From Caldilineaceae bacterium bin34 (GTDB taxonomy: Bacteria; Chloroflexota; Anaerolineae; Caldilineales; Caldilineaceae), in contig MPMO01000009.1 in assembly GCA_002238555.1 (NCBI GenBank), forward strand, positions 42,258 through 106,257: DNA of 64,000 nucleotides. Reading direction: 5' to 3'. Positions 27,922 through 36,507 of this stretch are shown piece by piece (within the stretch, counting starts at the first letter, position 1; the number at the start of each line of letters is the position of its first letter). The position numbers and the translations under genes were made by a program. The notes beneath the pieces are model-generated. The model searched no databases. It was not told where the DNA came from and saw only the letters and a list, made by a program, of their open reading frames with translations.

Positions 27922-29118
27922 CTACCAGTCGCCCCGGCCCAGGGCTCGGGCACCGGCCGAAGCTTCACTCACAAACACATCGGGTACCGGATGGTGGGCG
28001 TCGGGAAACTCCCGCACCAGCAGGTCCGCCATGTCCTGCTCCGCGCCCTTGGCCACCAGAGCCACGGCACAACCGGCAAAGCCGGCCCCGGTCAACCGGG
28101 CACCGAAGCAACCCGGTGCCGACATCATCAGCGCCACCATGCGATCCAGAGCCGAACTGCTGACTTCATAGTCGTCCCGCAGGCTCTCGTGACTGGCGAA
28201 CATGTGGGTGCCGGCCTCGTCCAGGCGGCCATCTTCCAGGCAGGCCGCGGTGTCCATGGTCCTCTGGATCTCGGTCACGACATGCCGGGCCCGCCGGTAC
28301 AGGACGTTCCGGCCGCCGGTCCGCAACAGTTCCAGGTCGGCCAACCCCAGATCGCGCCACCCGGACACGTGCGCAAGCCCGGTGCGCAGGCTGGCCAGAC
28401 CGTCGTCGCACTGGGCCCGGCGCTCATTGTAGGCGCTGTCGACCAGGGAGCGGCTGGCCTTGGTGTTGCCGATAACAAGCACCGCGTCCGCCGGCACGGC
28501 GACCAAGTCGTACGCCAAGCTCAGGCAGTCCAGCAGCATGAGGTGCCCGGGTTCGGCCAGGGCGGAGATGAACTGATCCATGATTCCGCAGTTCATGCCG
28601 ACAAAGTCGTTTTCCGCCCGTTGCGCCAGTTGTGCCAGCCGCCTCCCCGTCAGTTCCAAACCCGCGAGCCGATGCAGCGCCGTGCCGACGGCCACCTCCA
28701 CGGCCGCGGAACTGCTCAGGGCGCTTCCGATGGGAACATCGCTGGCGAGCACCATGTCCGCACCGGTCAGATCAAATCCATCCTCCCGGAGGGACCAGGC
28801 CATCCCGGCCGGATAGTTCAGCCATGCCTGCCTCAGTCTGGCACTCGGCCGCAAGTCGGCCAGGCTGAACTGCCCGGTTTCATTGAAGGACACGGCACGC
28901 ACGCGGATGCACCCATCCCCTCGGGGCGCGGCGGCCACGCAGGCATTGAACCCGATGGCCGCCGGCAGGACGAAACCATCGTTGTAGTCCACGTGATCGC
29001 CAATCACATTGACCCTGCCTGGGGCCATGGCCAGGAGTTCCGGCGTGCGCCCGCCGAAGACCTCGGGAAACACGGACAGGGCTTGTCGGGCGGGGGGCGG
29101 CAGCGTTTCGGCAGGCAT
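27922..29118 (-). CDS. galK: galactokinase
   Basis: A 398-residue GHMP kinase that phosphorylates galactose at C1. The galactokinase signature is GRVNVIGDHVDYNDGFVLP, the phosphate loop is PIGSALSSSAAVEVA, and the third motif is TGAGFAGCAVAL. The catalytic-base region NCGIMDQFIS is intact. In most family members the signature reads GEHxDY; here the glutamate is aspartate. That residue contacts the sugar in characterised galactokinases, so specificity could be shifted. The neighbouring genes are a Trm9-like methyltransferase (16 bp downstream) and a convergent GT4; no other Leloir gene is seen. Confidence 0.9.
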   Translation of the reverse strand: MPAETLPPPARQALSVFPEVFGGRTPELLAMAPGRVNVIGDHVDYNDGFVLPAAIGFNACVAAAPRGDGCIRVRAVSFNETGQFSLADLRPSARLRQAWLNYPAGMAWSLREDGFDLTGADMVLASDVPIGSALSSSAAVEVAVGTALHRLAGLELTGRRLAQLAQRAENDFVGMNCGIMDQFISALAEPGHLMLLDCLSLAYDLVAVPADAVLVIGNTKASRSLVDSAYNERRAQCDDGLASLRTGLAHVSGWRDLGLADLELLRTGGRNVLYRRARHVVTEIQRTMDTAACLEDGRLDEAGTHMFASHESLRDDYEVSSSALDRMVALMMSAPGCFGARLTGAGFAGCAVALVAKGAEQDMADLLVREFPDAHHPVPDVFVSEASAGARALGRGDW

Positions 29119-29133
29119 GGTCGGCAGGAATTG

Positions 29134-29883
29134 TCAGGCACGCGTGTAGACAGAGTACAGGTTCAGGTGGCCATCCACACCGTCTGCCCGACGATGAAAC
29201 AGGTTGCGGCATCCCGCGTGTTCGCCCAGCCGATCCATTTCCGCAGTGGTCGTTTCGTGTACGTAGCGCATGGCGCGCCGCCCTCGGCGCCAAGCAACCA
29301 GACGATCGCCTTCCTCCACATCGGTCTCCGCCAACCCGGCAACCGTCCAGTCCAAGAACTTGGCGCGTTCCCGCGGGGACCGCGACGGCTGCCAATTGCT
29401 GAATACCAGCAATCCGCCGGATCGCAGGCATGCACCAAGACCGGCCACTGCACGGCGCCGAAGTTCCAGTCCGGGCAGATGATGGAGGGTTGCAAGACAC
29501 AGGACAAGATCGTATTGGACGGTGGCAGGCAACCGGTCAGGCCATGCATCCGACGCCAGATCGGCCTCCACGAATCCCAGGGCCGGAACGGGAGCCGCCA
29601 ACCTGCCGGCCCGGCCTGCGGCCAAGTGCAGCATCGCCCGATTGGAGTCCAGTCCGGTATACCGGGCCAGGGACAGCAAGCCATGCAGCCAAACCAGAAT
29701 GCGCCCGTTGCCGCATCCCGCGTCGAGGACGGCTGCCGGATGGCGGGCATGCCGCGCCAGAAGGTCGCTGCACGACAGCAACCCGGGCCACACCTGCCGC
29801 CGGGTCTCGTCAAAATCCTGCGCTGCACTTATGTAAAATTGATGGTTTAGGTCCAGCAGTCGGTCCCGAACGTCAGGCAACAC
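29134..29883 (-). CDS. Trm9/ALKBH8-like tRNA wobble-uridine methyltransferase
   Basis: A 249-residue class I SAM methyltransferase. The SAM motif I is VLDAGCGNGRIL, motif II is TGLDSNRAML, and motif IV is LVLCLATLHHLP. Several segments follow yeast Trm9 closely from memory: AAQDFDETRRQVWPG beside Trm9's 'F.QTR...WP', LHH in place of VHHW, and the C-terminal MRYVHETTTAEMDRLGEHAG beside Trm9's 'YYHLY..GEL......AG'. Trm9 methylates cm5U34 to mcm5U34 after Elp3 action. An elp3 gene starts 101 bp away in the opposite direction. The frame is open upstream, but the GTG at 29883 (VLPDVRDRLLDLN) starts right at the domain. Confidence 0.78.
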   Translation of the reverse strand: MLPDVRDRLLDLNHQFYISAAQDFDETRRQVWPGLLSCSDLLARHARHPAAVLDAGCGNGRILVWLHGLLSLARYTGLDSNRAMLHLAAGRAGRLAAPVPALGFVEADLASDAWPDRLPATVQYDLVLCLATLHHLPGLELRRRAVAGLGACLRSGGLLVFSNWQPSRSPRERAKFLDWTVAGLAETDVEEGDRLVAWRRGRRAMRYVHETTTAEMDRLGEHAGCRNLFHRRADGVDGHLNLYSVYTRA

Positions 29884-29904
29884 CGATTCTCTCCCCGGAT
29901 GCGG

Positions 29905-29913
29905 TGCTATAAT
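29905..29913 (+). promoter_or_regulatory. extended -10 promoter element upstream of elp3
   Basis: TGCTATAAT is a perfect extended -10 box (TGn plus TATAAT). No -35 consensus is seen 17 bp upstream, as allowed for extended -10 promoters. Transcription would start near 29920, about 64 nt before the elp3 ATG. The box lies 22 bp beyond the start codon of the divergent methyltransferase gene, so binding here could affect both genes. Confidence 0.55.
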
Positions 29914-29983
29914 CCCGCGCCTTGGCGCACCAGGCAGCAGCCTCGATCGCGTCGTCCGACCGGCAACCCCTGTCCGTTTTCCC

Positions 29984-31705
29984 ATGCCAGTCCGGCGCAT
30001 TCTGCCCACCGAAGAAATCCCGGTCCAGGTACGCGACCGAACCGAGGAATGGCGCAGGCAGCGGTTGGATTTCGATCCGGCCGAGCACGCGTCCGCCCTC
30101 GTCTACATCTTCAGCGCGATTGGGCAGGTCAAGGAAGACGACTGGGACGACCAGTCCTCGCTGCGGTTTGTCTTGAGCCAGGTGCCCAAGGACGGTTCCG
30201 GATTCTATTCCAAGTCAAATCTGGTAGCCGGCTACCGCTGGCTGGTCGCACAGGGGGACCTGGACGAGGATCCCGACATCCTGCGGCGGATTCGCATGAA
30301 GCCGATGCGCACGGCCAGCGGCGTGGCGCCCGTAACCGTGCTGACGGCTCCCGCCGGCTGTCCCTCCGCCTGCATCTTCTGCCCCGACGACGTGCGGATG
30401 CCCAAGAGCTACATCCACGACGAGCCGGGGTGCCAACGGGCCGAACAGGACGGCTTTGATCCCTTTCGCCAGACGCTGGGCCGCATCCAGGGATTTGAAA
30501 GCATTGGCCACACGGCCGACAAGGTTGAACTGCTGATCCTGGGCGGCACCTGGAGCGCCTATTCGCGCGAATACCGGAATTGGTATGTTCAGCGGTGCCT
30601 GGACGCCATGAACAGCGGGGACGGGCCGCACCATGCCCAAAGCCCGTCCCTGGAGGTGGCGCTCGAACGCAACGTTTCCGCGCGGCACCGCAACGTCGGG
30701 CTGGTCGTCGAGACCCGGCCGGATTGGGTTACCCCGGACGAAATCCGCCATCTGCGATCCCTCGGGGTCACAAAGGTCCAGATTGGGGTTCAGAGTCTCG
30801 ACGACCGCATTCTCGAACTCAACAACCGAGGCCATACGGTGGCGGAAGTACGCCAGGCGCTCGACCTGTTGCGGACGGCCGGGTTCAAGTTGCATCTGCA
30901 CTGGATGCCCAACCTGCACGGAGCCACGCCGGAATCCGATCGGCGCGACTTCCGCCGCTTCTTCAGCGACCGGTCCCTACGTCCGGACGAGATGAAAATC
31001 TATCCCTGCTCGCTGATCGCGGGCACGGAACTCCACCGCCTGTGGCAGCAGGGACAGTACCGTCCCTACACCGAAACGGAACTGGTGGACCTGCTGGCGG
31101 ATGTCAAGCCGACCATCCCGCCCTACACGCGCATCAACCGACTGTTCAGGGACATTCCGGCGCACCACATCCAGGCGGGAGTCCGTACCAGCAACCTGCG
31201 CGAAGTGGTACAGCGCGAACTGGTCCGGCGCGGCACCCCGTGCGGCTGCATACGCTGCCGCGAGATCAGCCAGGCGGAAGTGGATCCGGATCTACTGTCC
31301 ATCGAGACCATACGGTACCGGACAACGCTCACGGAAGAGTTTTTCATTGCCTGCACCATGCCGAACCCGGAATCGGACCGCAGCGCCAGGCTGGTCGGTT
31401 TCCTGCGGCTCAGCCACATCCGGGAACCCGGCGCGGGCAGCCACGCGTTCCTGGACGAACTTTGCGGCGCCGCCATGATCAGGGAGGTGCACGTCTACGG
31501 AAGGGCCCAGGGGCTCGGCCGGGGTCGGGCGGGAGCCGCCCAGCACGCCGGTGTTGGCCGCCGCCTCCTGAACGAGGCCGCGCGCCTCAGCGCGGATTGC
31601 GGCTTCGAACGGCAGAGCGTGATCGCGGCCACCGGAACCCGCGGGTACTACGCGGCGCGGGGATTCCGCCAGGGCGAACTGTACATGCACCGCGATCTGC
31701 ACTGA
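29984..31705 (+). CDS. elp3: Elp3-family tRNA uridine(34) acetyltransferase, radical SAM/GNAT
   Basis: A 573-residue single-protein Elongator-type enzyme that forms cm5U at wobble uridine 34. The radical SAM domain carries the cluster cysteines C126, C130 and C133 in GCPSACIFCPDD. Typical Elp3 segments follow: LILGGTWSAYSREYRNWYV, VVETRPDW, TKVQIGVQSLDD, and MPNLHGATPESD. A Cys-rich zinc site (CGCIRCREI) separates the two catalytic domains. The C-terminal GNAT domain has HVYGRAQGLG and AQHAGVGRRLLNEA for acetyl-CoA binding. A chloroflexotal Elp3 (Dehalococcoides) is a characterised family member. The divergent Trm9-like gene offers the next modification step. Confidence 0.95.
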   Translation: MPVRRILPTEEIPVQVRDRTEEWRRQRLDFDPAEHASALVYIFSAIGQVKEDDWDDQSSLRFVLSQVPKDGSGFYSKSNLVAGYRWLVAQGDLDEDPDILRRIRMKPMRTASGVAPVTVLTAPAGCPSACIFCPDDVRMPKSYIHDEPGCQRAEQDGFDPFRQTLGRIQGFESIGHTADKVELLILGGTWSAYSREYRNWYVQRCLDAMNSGDGPHHAQSPSLEVALERNVSARHRNVGLVVETRPDWVTPDEIRHLRSLGVTKVQIGVQSLDDRILELNNRGHTVAEVRQALDLLRTAGFKLHLHWMPNLHGATPESDRRDFRRFFSDRSLRPDEMKIYPCSLIAGTELHRLWQQGQYRPYTETELVDLLADVKPTIPPYTRINRLFRDIPAHHIQAGVRTSNLREVVQRELVRRGTPCGCIRCREISQAEVDPDLLSIETIRYRTTLTEEFFIACTMPNPESDRSARLVGFLRLSHIREPGAGSHAFLDELCGAAMIREVHVYGRAQGLGRGRAGAAQHAGVGRRLLNEAARLSADCGFERQSVIAATGTRGYYAARGFRQGELYMHRDLH

Positions 31706-31751
31706 CGGCCACCAGTCCGGACCTTTGGCCCAGCCGTTCACCGCCTGCCTC

Positions 31752-32552
31752 GTGACCCACCCGCCACAGTTGCCGCACCCCGACCTGGTGGCCGTCGTCC
31801 TGACATTGGACGAGGCGCCCGAGATTGCCGCCTGCGTTCGTTCGATCGCGGCGTGGTGTCCTCGGATTCTGGTACTCGACTCCGGCAGCCGGGACGGCAC
31901 GGTGGCAATCGCCCGTGCCATGGGGGCCGGCGTCTGTATACGTCCCTTCGACGACTACGCGAGCCAGCGCCAGGCCGCCCTGGACATGGTCGCCGCGGAA
32001 TGGGTGCTGTTCGTGGACGCCGATGAACGGGTCCCGCGTGCGCTGGGCGAGGAAATTCTGGCCGTCGTGCGGGACGGCTGCCACGAGGACGCCCTGGCCG
32101 CGGCGCGGATCCCGCGCTCCAACATCATCATGGAGCACGCCATGCAGGCCGGCGGTTTCCATCCCGACTTCCAGCTCCGGCTGCTGCGCAGGGGTCGGGT
32201 CTCCTACCAGGAGGCGGCCAGGGTCCACGAGGAGGCTCGGGTGGACGGACGGGTGGTGTCGCTGGCCGAACCCCTGCTTCACTACAATTACGCCAGCTGG
32301 CAGGAATTCCATGGTCGGCAGCGGGCCTACGCCCGACTGGCCGCCTTGGACGCGGAACCGGCCCCCGGCCTGCCGCTGCTGCGCATCCTCAGCCAGGGCT
32401 GGCACACGTTTCGCTGGCGGTTTGTTCACCTGGAAGGTTGGAGGGACGGCCCCTTGGGGTTGTGGTTGGCCCTGTGGCTTGCCTGGTACTACGGATGCCT
32501 GCCGGTACTGCTCGCCCTGCTCCGGCCCGCCCGCGAAGCCCCATCGGGCTGA
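31752..32552 (+). CDS. family 2 glycosyltransferase (lipopolysaccharide core type)
   Basis: About 266 residues. The GT-A features are LVAVVLTLDEAPEIAACVRS, ILVLDSGSRDGTVAIA and the DxD as LFVDADERV. The later FQLRLLRRGRVSY and the pattern H(E/x)EARVDGRV resemble the beta-1,4-glucosyltransferase group of LPS-core enzymes. A C-terminal amphipathic/hydrophobic stretch (LWLALWLAWYYGCLPVLLALL) suggests membrane attachment. The GTG at 31752 is preferred; a TTG at 31725, 19 bp after elp3, would add nine residues. It runs in the same direction as elp3 and the two-component genes. Confidence 0.85.
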   Translation: MTHPPQLPHPDLVAVVLTLDEAPEIAACVRSIAAWCPRILVLDSGSRDGTVAIARAMGAGVCIRPFDDYASQRQAALDMVAAEWVLFVDADERVPRALGEEILAVVRDGCHEDALAAARIPRSNIIMEHAMQAGGFHPDFQLRLLRRGRVSYQEAARVHEEARVDGRVVSLAEPLLHYNYASWQEFHGRQRAYARLAALDAEPAPGLPLLRILSQGWHTFRWRFVHLEGWRDGPLGLWLALWLAWYYGCLPVLLALLRPAREAPSG

Positions 32553-32608
32553 ATCGGACGGGTCTGCGCCGTGTCCCGTTTCAACAGCACACGAGGCCCG
32601 TTCCCCGC

Positions 32609-33346
32609 ATGGCCCACATCCTGATTATCGAAGACGAACCCGATCTGCTGCACACCTGGACCTACTACCTGGAACAGGGCGGCCACAGGGTTACGGGCGT
32701 CATGGACGGGGCCACTGCCAACGACATGGCACGCAATGTCAACCCCGACCTCGTCATTCTGGACCTGCACCTCGTGCACAACCAGGAAAACGAACCGGTG
32801 CGCGGCATGGACATCCTGCGGGAACTGAGAGCAGTCTCCAACGTGCCCGTGCTGATTGCCACGGGCAACTTCACGGACCAGCTGGACCGGGTCCTGGGAT
32901 TCCGCCTCGGTGCCGACGACTACCTGATCAAGGGCAACTTCGGCGTGCAGGAACTCATCGCCCGCGTGGAGTACCAGTTGGCCCGACACAGCGCCCACCG
33001 GCCCGACACCGAACCCCAAGCCGCGGAACACGACCACAGCATCCTGGCCGCGGGCAACCTGAAGCTGGACCGGGATCGGCAAATCGTGACCCTCGGCGAT
33101 CGGCAAATCGACCTTTCGCCCCAGGAATTCAAGGTGCTGCTGTGCCTGATGCTGAACCGGCGCCACAACATGACCTTTGTCGCCATCTGGCGCCACTGCT
33201 GGGGGGATTCCTCCGCGGACATGGCCTCCATCCGCAACAACATCCGGATCCAGGTTTCCGGAATTCGACGCAAGCTGCACGATACCCGCGCCGCCAACCC
33301 GCTGATCGTCAGCATCCGCGGCGTTGGCTACTGCTTCCGCGGCTGA
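32609..33346 (+). CDS. OmpR/PhoB-family response regulator
   Basis: A 245-residue regulator. The receiver domain has the acidic pair in IIEDEPD, phosphoacceptor D52 in VILDLHL, and K in YLIKGN. The C-terminal winged helix is of the OmpR type: LSPQEFKVLLCLML, then RNNIRIQVSGIRRKL and the hairpin IVSIRGVGYCF. It is followed after 18 bp by a histidine kinase gene. The phoU-pst operon lies a few kilobases away on the other strand, so a PhoB-like role is a reasonable inference. Confidence 0.9.
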   Translation: MAHILIIEDEPDLLHTWTYYLEQGGHRVTGVMDGATANDMARNVNPDLVILDLHLVHNQENEPVRGMDILRELRAVSNVPVLIATGNFTDQLDRVLGFRLGADDYLIKGNFGVQELIARVEYQLARHSAHRPDTEPQAAEHDHSILAAGNLKLDRDRQIVTLGDRQIDLSPQEFKVLLCLMLNRRHNMTFVAIWRHCWGDSSADMASIRNNIRIQVSGIRRKLHDTRAANPLIVSIRGVGYCFRG

Positions 33347-33364
33347 CCGCAAACGGCTGGCCCC

Positions 33365-34852
33365 GTGGGCTATTCCTTCTCTTCGCGCCTGCTGCGATAC
33401 GGCGCCGCGGCCGCGGCCGTTCTTTGGACGGTCTGGTTCCTGCTGGCCAGCCCGGCCATTCCGTCACCGGGTTTCTTCACGTCCCTGGCCCTGGCGCTGG
33501 TGCCCACCGCGGCCGCGTGGCTGACCGTCCGGGCCTACCAGCGGGAACTCTGGTTCCAGGCCGGCAAGCGACTGGCGGAACGTTCCGGGGAGATGGGCAC
33601 GAAGGAACGGCCGCTGACGGACCCGCTGCGGCCGACCTGGCTGCAGCGGCAGATTGAGGAGATTCTGGCCGACGCGGCGGCCGGCGAGACGATGCACCGG
33701 GACCAGAACCGGGCCCTGGCGCACATGCTGGACACCTTGGCGAACGGTCTGGTCACGGCATCGCCCAGCGGATTGGTCCACGCCATCAGTCCGGAGGCCG
33801 TCCGGTTCTGGAATGTGACGGAGACCTGGAGGCAGCAGCTTCTGCATGTCGATGCCGTGTTCCACCGGCGGCCGGCGGTGTACGACTCCTGGCGGGAAGC
33901 CGTGAAGTCCCGGATGCCGCTGGCCGCCAACTGCGAGTTCGACGACAGCAAGGAATCACTTCTGGTGGTCCACCAGCCGGTCGTCCGACGGGATGGCGAG
34001 CAGCTCTGGTACACGGCCTGCCTTGACACGAGCGAACTGACGCGCAGCCGCCTAATCCACAGGGACTTCATCGGCAACCTGTCCCACGAGATGCGCAACG
34101 CGCTGGCCAAAATGCGGGCCAACGTTGAGATGATGGAGGCGACGCGGCAAGGGGCCGAACCACCCGGGATCGCAGGCGGACGGACATCGCCCGAACTCAG
34201 GTTGTTGGCCAACCTCGGCGAGATGCACGCGCTGCAGGAGGGCCTGATGGATCTGTACCTGATCGAAACCGGCCTCAACCCGGTGTCGCCCAGCCCCACG
34301 CACCTGCCTACGTTCCTCGCCGACTTCTGCGACAGTGCCGAAGCGGAAATCCTGGCCAGCGACCTTGTGCTGCGCCTGGAACCGGTGGCGGACCTGAGCC
34401 TGCCGGTCGATCAGCCCAAGATTTCACGGGTTCTCACCAATCTGGTGCACAACGCGATTAAGTTCACCCCGTCGGGCGGCGTCATCGGCATTGCGGCCGC
34501 AACCGGACCGCTGCCCCATGCGGATCCCACCTTCCAGATGGGCCTGCCGTCCAGCCTTTCGGGGGCCGAACGGGCCCGGCTGGCTCCGGTGCCCGTGGTC
34601 ATGATCCGGGTTCGGGACTCCGGGCCCGGCATTCCCTTGGCGTCCATCGCCCGGGTGTTTGAACGGCTCAATCAGCTTGAGGAGGGCCAGGAGCCCACCG
34701 GCACGGGCCTGGGCCTGTCGCTCGCCTGGCACACGATGCGCGCCCACGGCGGCCTGATATGGGGGCGGAACAACCAGCCCGGACCCGGCATCACCTTTAC
34801 CATCGCCCTGCCCCTGCCGGACACGAACAGCGCGGCTACACGGTCAAATTGA
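33365..34852 (+). CDS. sensor histidine kinase (PhoR-like layout)
   Basis: A 495-residue kinase. Two hydrophobic segments at residues about 12-60 have almost no periplasmic loop, as in PhoR. A PAS-like region spans about 110-225. The H-box FIGNLSHEMRNALAKM (histidine near 241) and the ATPase domain with N-box LVHNAIKFTPSGG, G1 RDSGPGIP and G2 GTGLGLSLAW follow. The short external loop suggests it senses a membrane partner such as Pst/PhoU rather than a ligand. The GTG start at 33365 is 18 bp after the regulator stop. Its end overlaps the end of the convergent PAP2-like gene by 17 bp. Confidence 0.9.
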   Translation: MGYSFSSRLLRYGAAAAAVLWTVWFLLASPAIPSPGFFTSLALALVPTAAAWLTVRAYQRELWFQAGKRLAERSGEMGTKERPLTDPLRPTWLQRQIEEILADAAAGETMHRDQNRALAHMLDTLANGLVTASPSGLVHAISPEAVRFWNVTETWRQQLLHVDAVFHRRPAVYDSWREAVKSRMPLAANCEFDDSKESLLVVHQPVVRRDGEQLWYTACLDTSELTRSRLIHRDFIGNLSHEMRNALAKMRANVEMMEATRQGAEPPGIAGGRTSPELRLLANLGEMHALQEGLMDLYLIETGLNPVSPSPTHLPTFLADFCDSAEAEILASDLVLRLEPVADLSLPVDQPKISRVLTNLVHNAIKFTPSGGVIGIAAATGPLPHADPTFQMGLPSSLSGAERARLAPVPVVMIRVRDSGPGIPLASIARVFERLNQLEEGQEPTGTGLGLSLAWHTMRAHGGLIWGRNNQPGPGITFTIALPLPDTNSAATRSN

Positions 34853-35507
34853 GCGGGTTGGTGGACATCAGCCACATGAACAGGAACACCATCGACACCC
34901 CGATCAGGATCCCCACGAGGGTCTGACCCAGATCGTGGAAGCGCAGGTGCAGGCGCGCCCACACAACCAACGGCAGCAAGAGCAACAGCGGCAGGTAGGC
35001 GGGGCCGATGTCCAGCAGGAAAAAAAGGGCCGAAAGAACCAACGACACCGCCAGGGAATGGAGGCTGACCTTCCACCGGGTGGTGATGGCCCAGAACACG
35101 GCAAAGCAGGCGGCGGCGGCGACATCGGTATAGACGTGGGACCCGATGCCCTTCCACCGCCACATGACAAGGCCAACCACGACCACCCCCGCGATGGTCA
35201 TGCCCAGCGGCAACACCCGGTCCGCTCGGCGGTTCAGTTCCAGGTCGAGGTCGTTGCCCCTCACCCGCAGCACGGCCCAATAGGCGGCAAACAGGGTCAC
35301 CAGCGCCCCCAGGTGAATCCCGGCGAACATGAGGCTGGGGCCGTCCCGCGCCAGGGACCACGGCAGGAAGAACACCAGGGACATCAAAATCAACGGGTTC
35401 AGGGCATAGGACACCGCCCAGGCCAGCGTGTCCTGCCAGGTGTGGCCGTCCGAAGCGACCGAAGGCGGCGTCACGGCGGCCGCGGACGGTCTCGAATTAG
35501 GCGCCAT
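34836..35507 (-). CDS. PAP2-like membrane phosphatase-family protein
   Basis: A 223-residue integral membrane protein with about six hydrophobic helices. Parts recall the PAP2 superfamily: LELNRRADRVLPLG before a helix, and GSHVYTDVAAAACFAV with the His...Asp pair of the third PAP2 motif. The central PSGH motif is not clear, so activity on lipid pyrophosphates is uncertain. The ATG at 35507 lies 11 bp inside the end of the aldo/keto reductase gene, so the genes are translationally coupled. A longer open frame (to 35687) runs antisense-free through the upstream gene but is not a plausible start. Confidence 0.65.
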   Translation of the reverse strand: MAPNSRPSAAAVTPPSVASDGHTWQDTLAWAVSYALNPLILMSLVFFLPWSLARDGPSLMFAGIHLGALVTLFAAYWAVLRVRGNDLDLELNRRADRVLPLGMTIAGVVVVGLVMWRWKGIGSHVYTDVAAAACFAVFWAITTRWKVSLHSLAVSLVLSALFFLLDIGPAYLPLLLLLPLVVWARLHLRFHDLGQTLVGILIGVSMVFLFMWLMSTNPLNLTV

Positions 35508-36507
35508 GGCCCACCGCGGCGGCCCTGCGTTCGCGCATGCCGGCCTCCATGGACTTGGGGTAGCGGGACCGAAGCCGGGAAATCTCGTCCAATCGCGCCC
35601 GGCTCTCGGCATCCAGATCAAGGTCCACGGCTCCCGCCGAGTCCTCAAACTGTCCCAGGGTGCGGCATCCCACCACGCAACTGGCAACAGCCGGCTGCGA
35701 CATGACCCACCTCAAGGCAACCCTGGCCGGTGTTGCACCGGTCGACGCGGCCACGTCGCACAGCGCTTCCAGGACCTGGTCGGCCTGCGCCGCGAAGTAG
35801 ACGGACGGAAAGGCCCATCCGTCCGCAGACCGGGTCCCTTCAAGCGAGCGCTGGCCCGCCCGGTACTTGCCCGTGAGAAATCCCCCCGCCAACGGCGCCC
35901 AGGTCACGACACCCACGTCCTGGGCCAGGCAGGCAGGGACCAGTTCCTCCTCGATGTCGCGGACCACCAGGCTGTATTGCAGCTGATTGGCCTGGAACCG
36001 CTGCCATCCGTAGCGCGCACTCAGGCCCAAGGCGGCGGTCATGCGCCAGGCCTCGTAGTTGCTGCAGGCGATGTAGCGCACCTTGCCCTGCCAAACCAGA
36101 TCGTCCAGGGCCGCCAGCATTTCCTCAAGCGGTGTCTCCTCGTCCACATGGTGGATGTAGATCAGATCGATCCAATCGGTCCTCAGTCGGCCGAGACTGG
36201 CCTCCACACTTTGCAGGATGTGGCGGCGCGACATGCCGGAATCGTTGACGCCGGGCCCCATGGGGTTGAAGAACTTGGTGGCGACCACCAGTTCCTGCCG
36301 GCGCGCGCCCAAGATCTCCCCCAGCATCGACTCGGATCGGGCCTCGGCATAGCTGTTGGCCGTGTCCAGGAAGTTGACGCCGCACGCGAGCGCGGCGTCG
36401 AGGATGGATGTCGCCTCCGCGTGATCCGTGGACTGGCCGAAGGTCATGGTGCCCAGGCACAGTTCCGACACCTTGAGCCCGGAAGCCCCAAGCCTGTTGT
36501 ACTTCAT
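35497..36507 (-). CDS. aldo/keto reductase
   Basis: A 336-residue TIM-barrel NADPH-dependent oxidoreductase. The start MKYNRLGASGLKVSELCLGT is typical. Catalytic residues are seen as D and Y in FLDTANSYAEARSE, K in VVATKFF, and H in LIYIHHVD. The C-terminal coenzyme site appears as VGCRTLGQFED. It is most like the YajO/YghZ-type subgroup. The substrate is unknown. The ATG overlaps the stop of the upstream COG4091 gene (ATGA at 36504-36507), and its own 3' end overlaps the PAP2-like gene, which points to a three-gene operon. Confidence 0.92.
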   Translation of the reverse strand: MKYNRLGASGLKVSELCLGTMTFGQSTDHAEATSILDAALACGVNFLDTANSYAEARSESMLGEILGARRQELVVATKFFNPMGPGVNDSGMSRRHILQSVEASLGRLRTDWIDLIYIHHVDEETPLEEMLAALDDLVWQGKVRYIACSNYEAWRMTAALGLSARYGWQRFQANQLQYSLVVRDIEEELVPACLAQDVGVVTWAPLAGGFLTGKYRAGQRSLEGTRSADGWAFPSVYFAAQADQVLEALCDVAASTGATPARVALRWVMSQPAVASCVVGCRTLGQFEDSAGAVDLDLDAESRARLDEISRLRSRYPKSMEAGMRERRAAAVGHGA

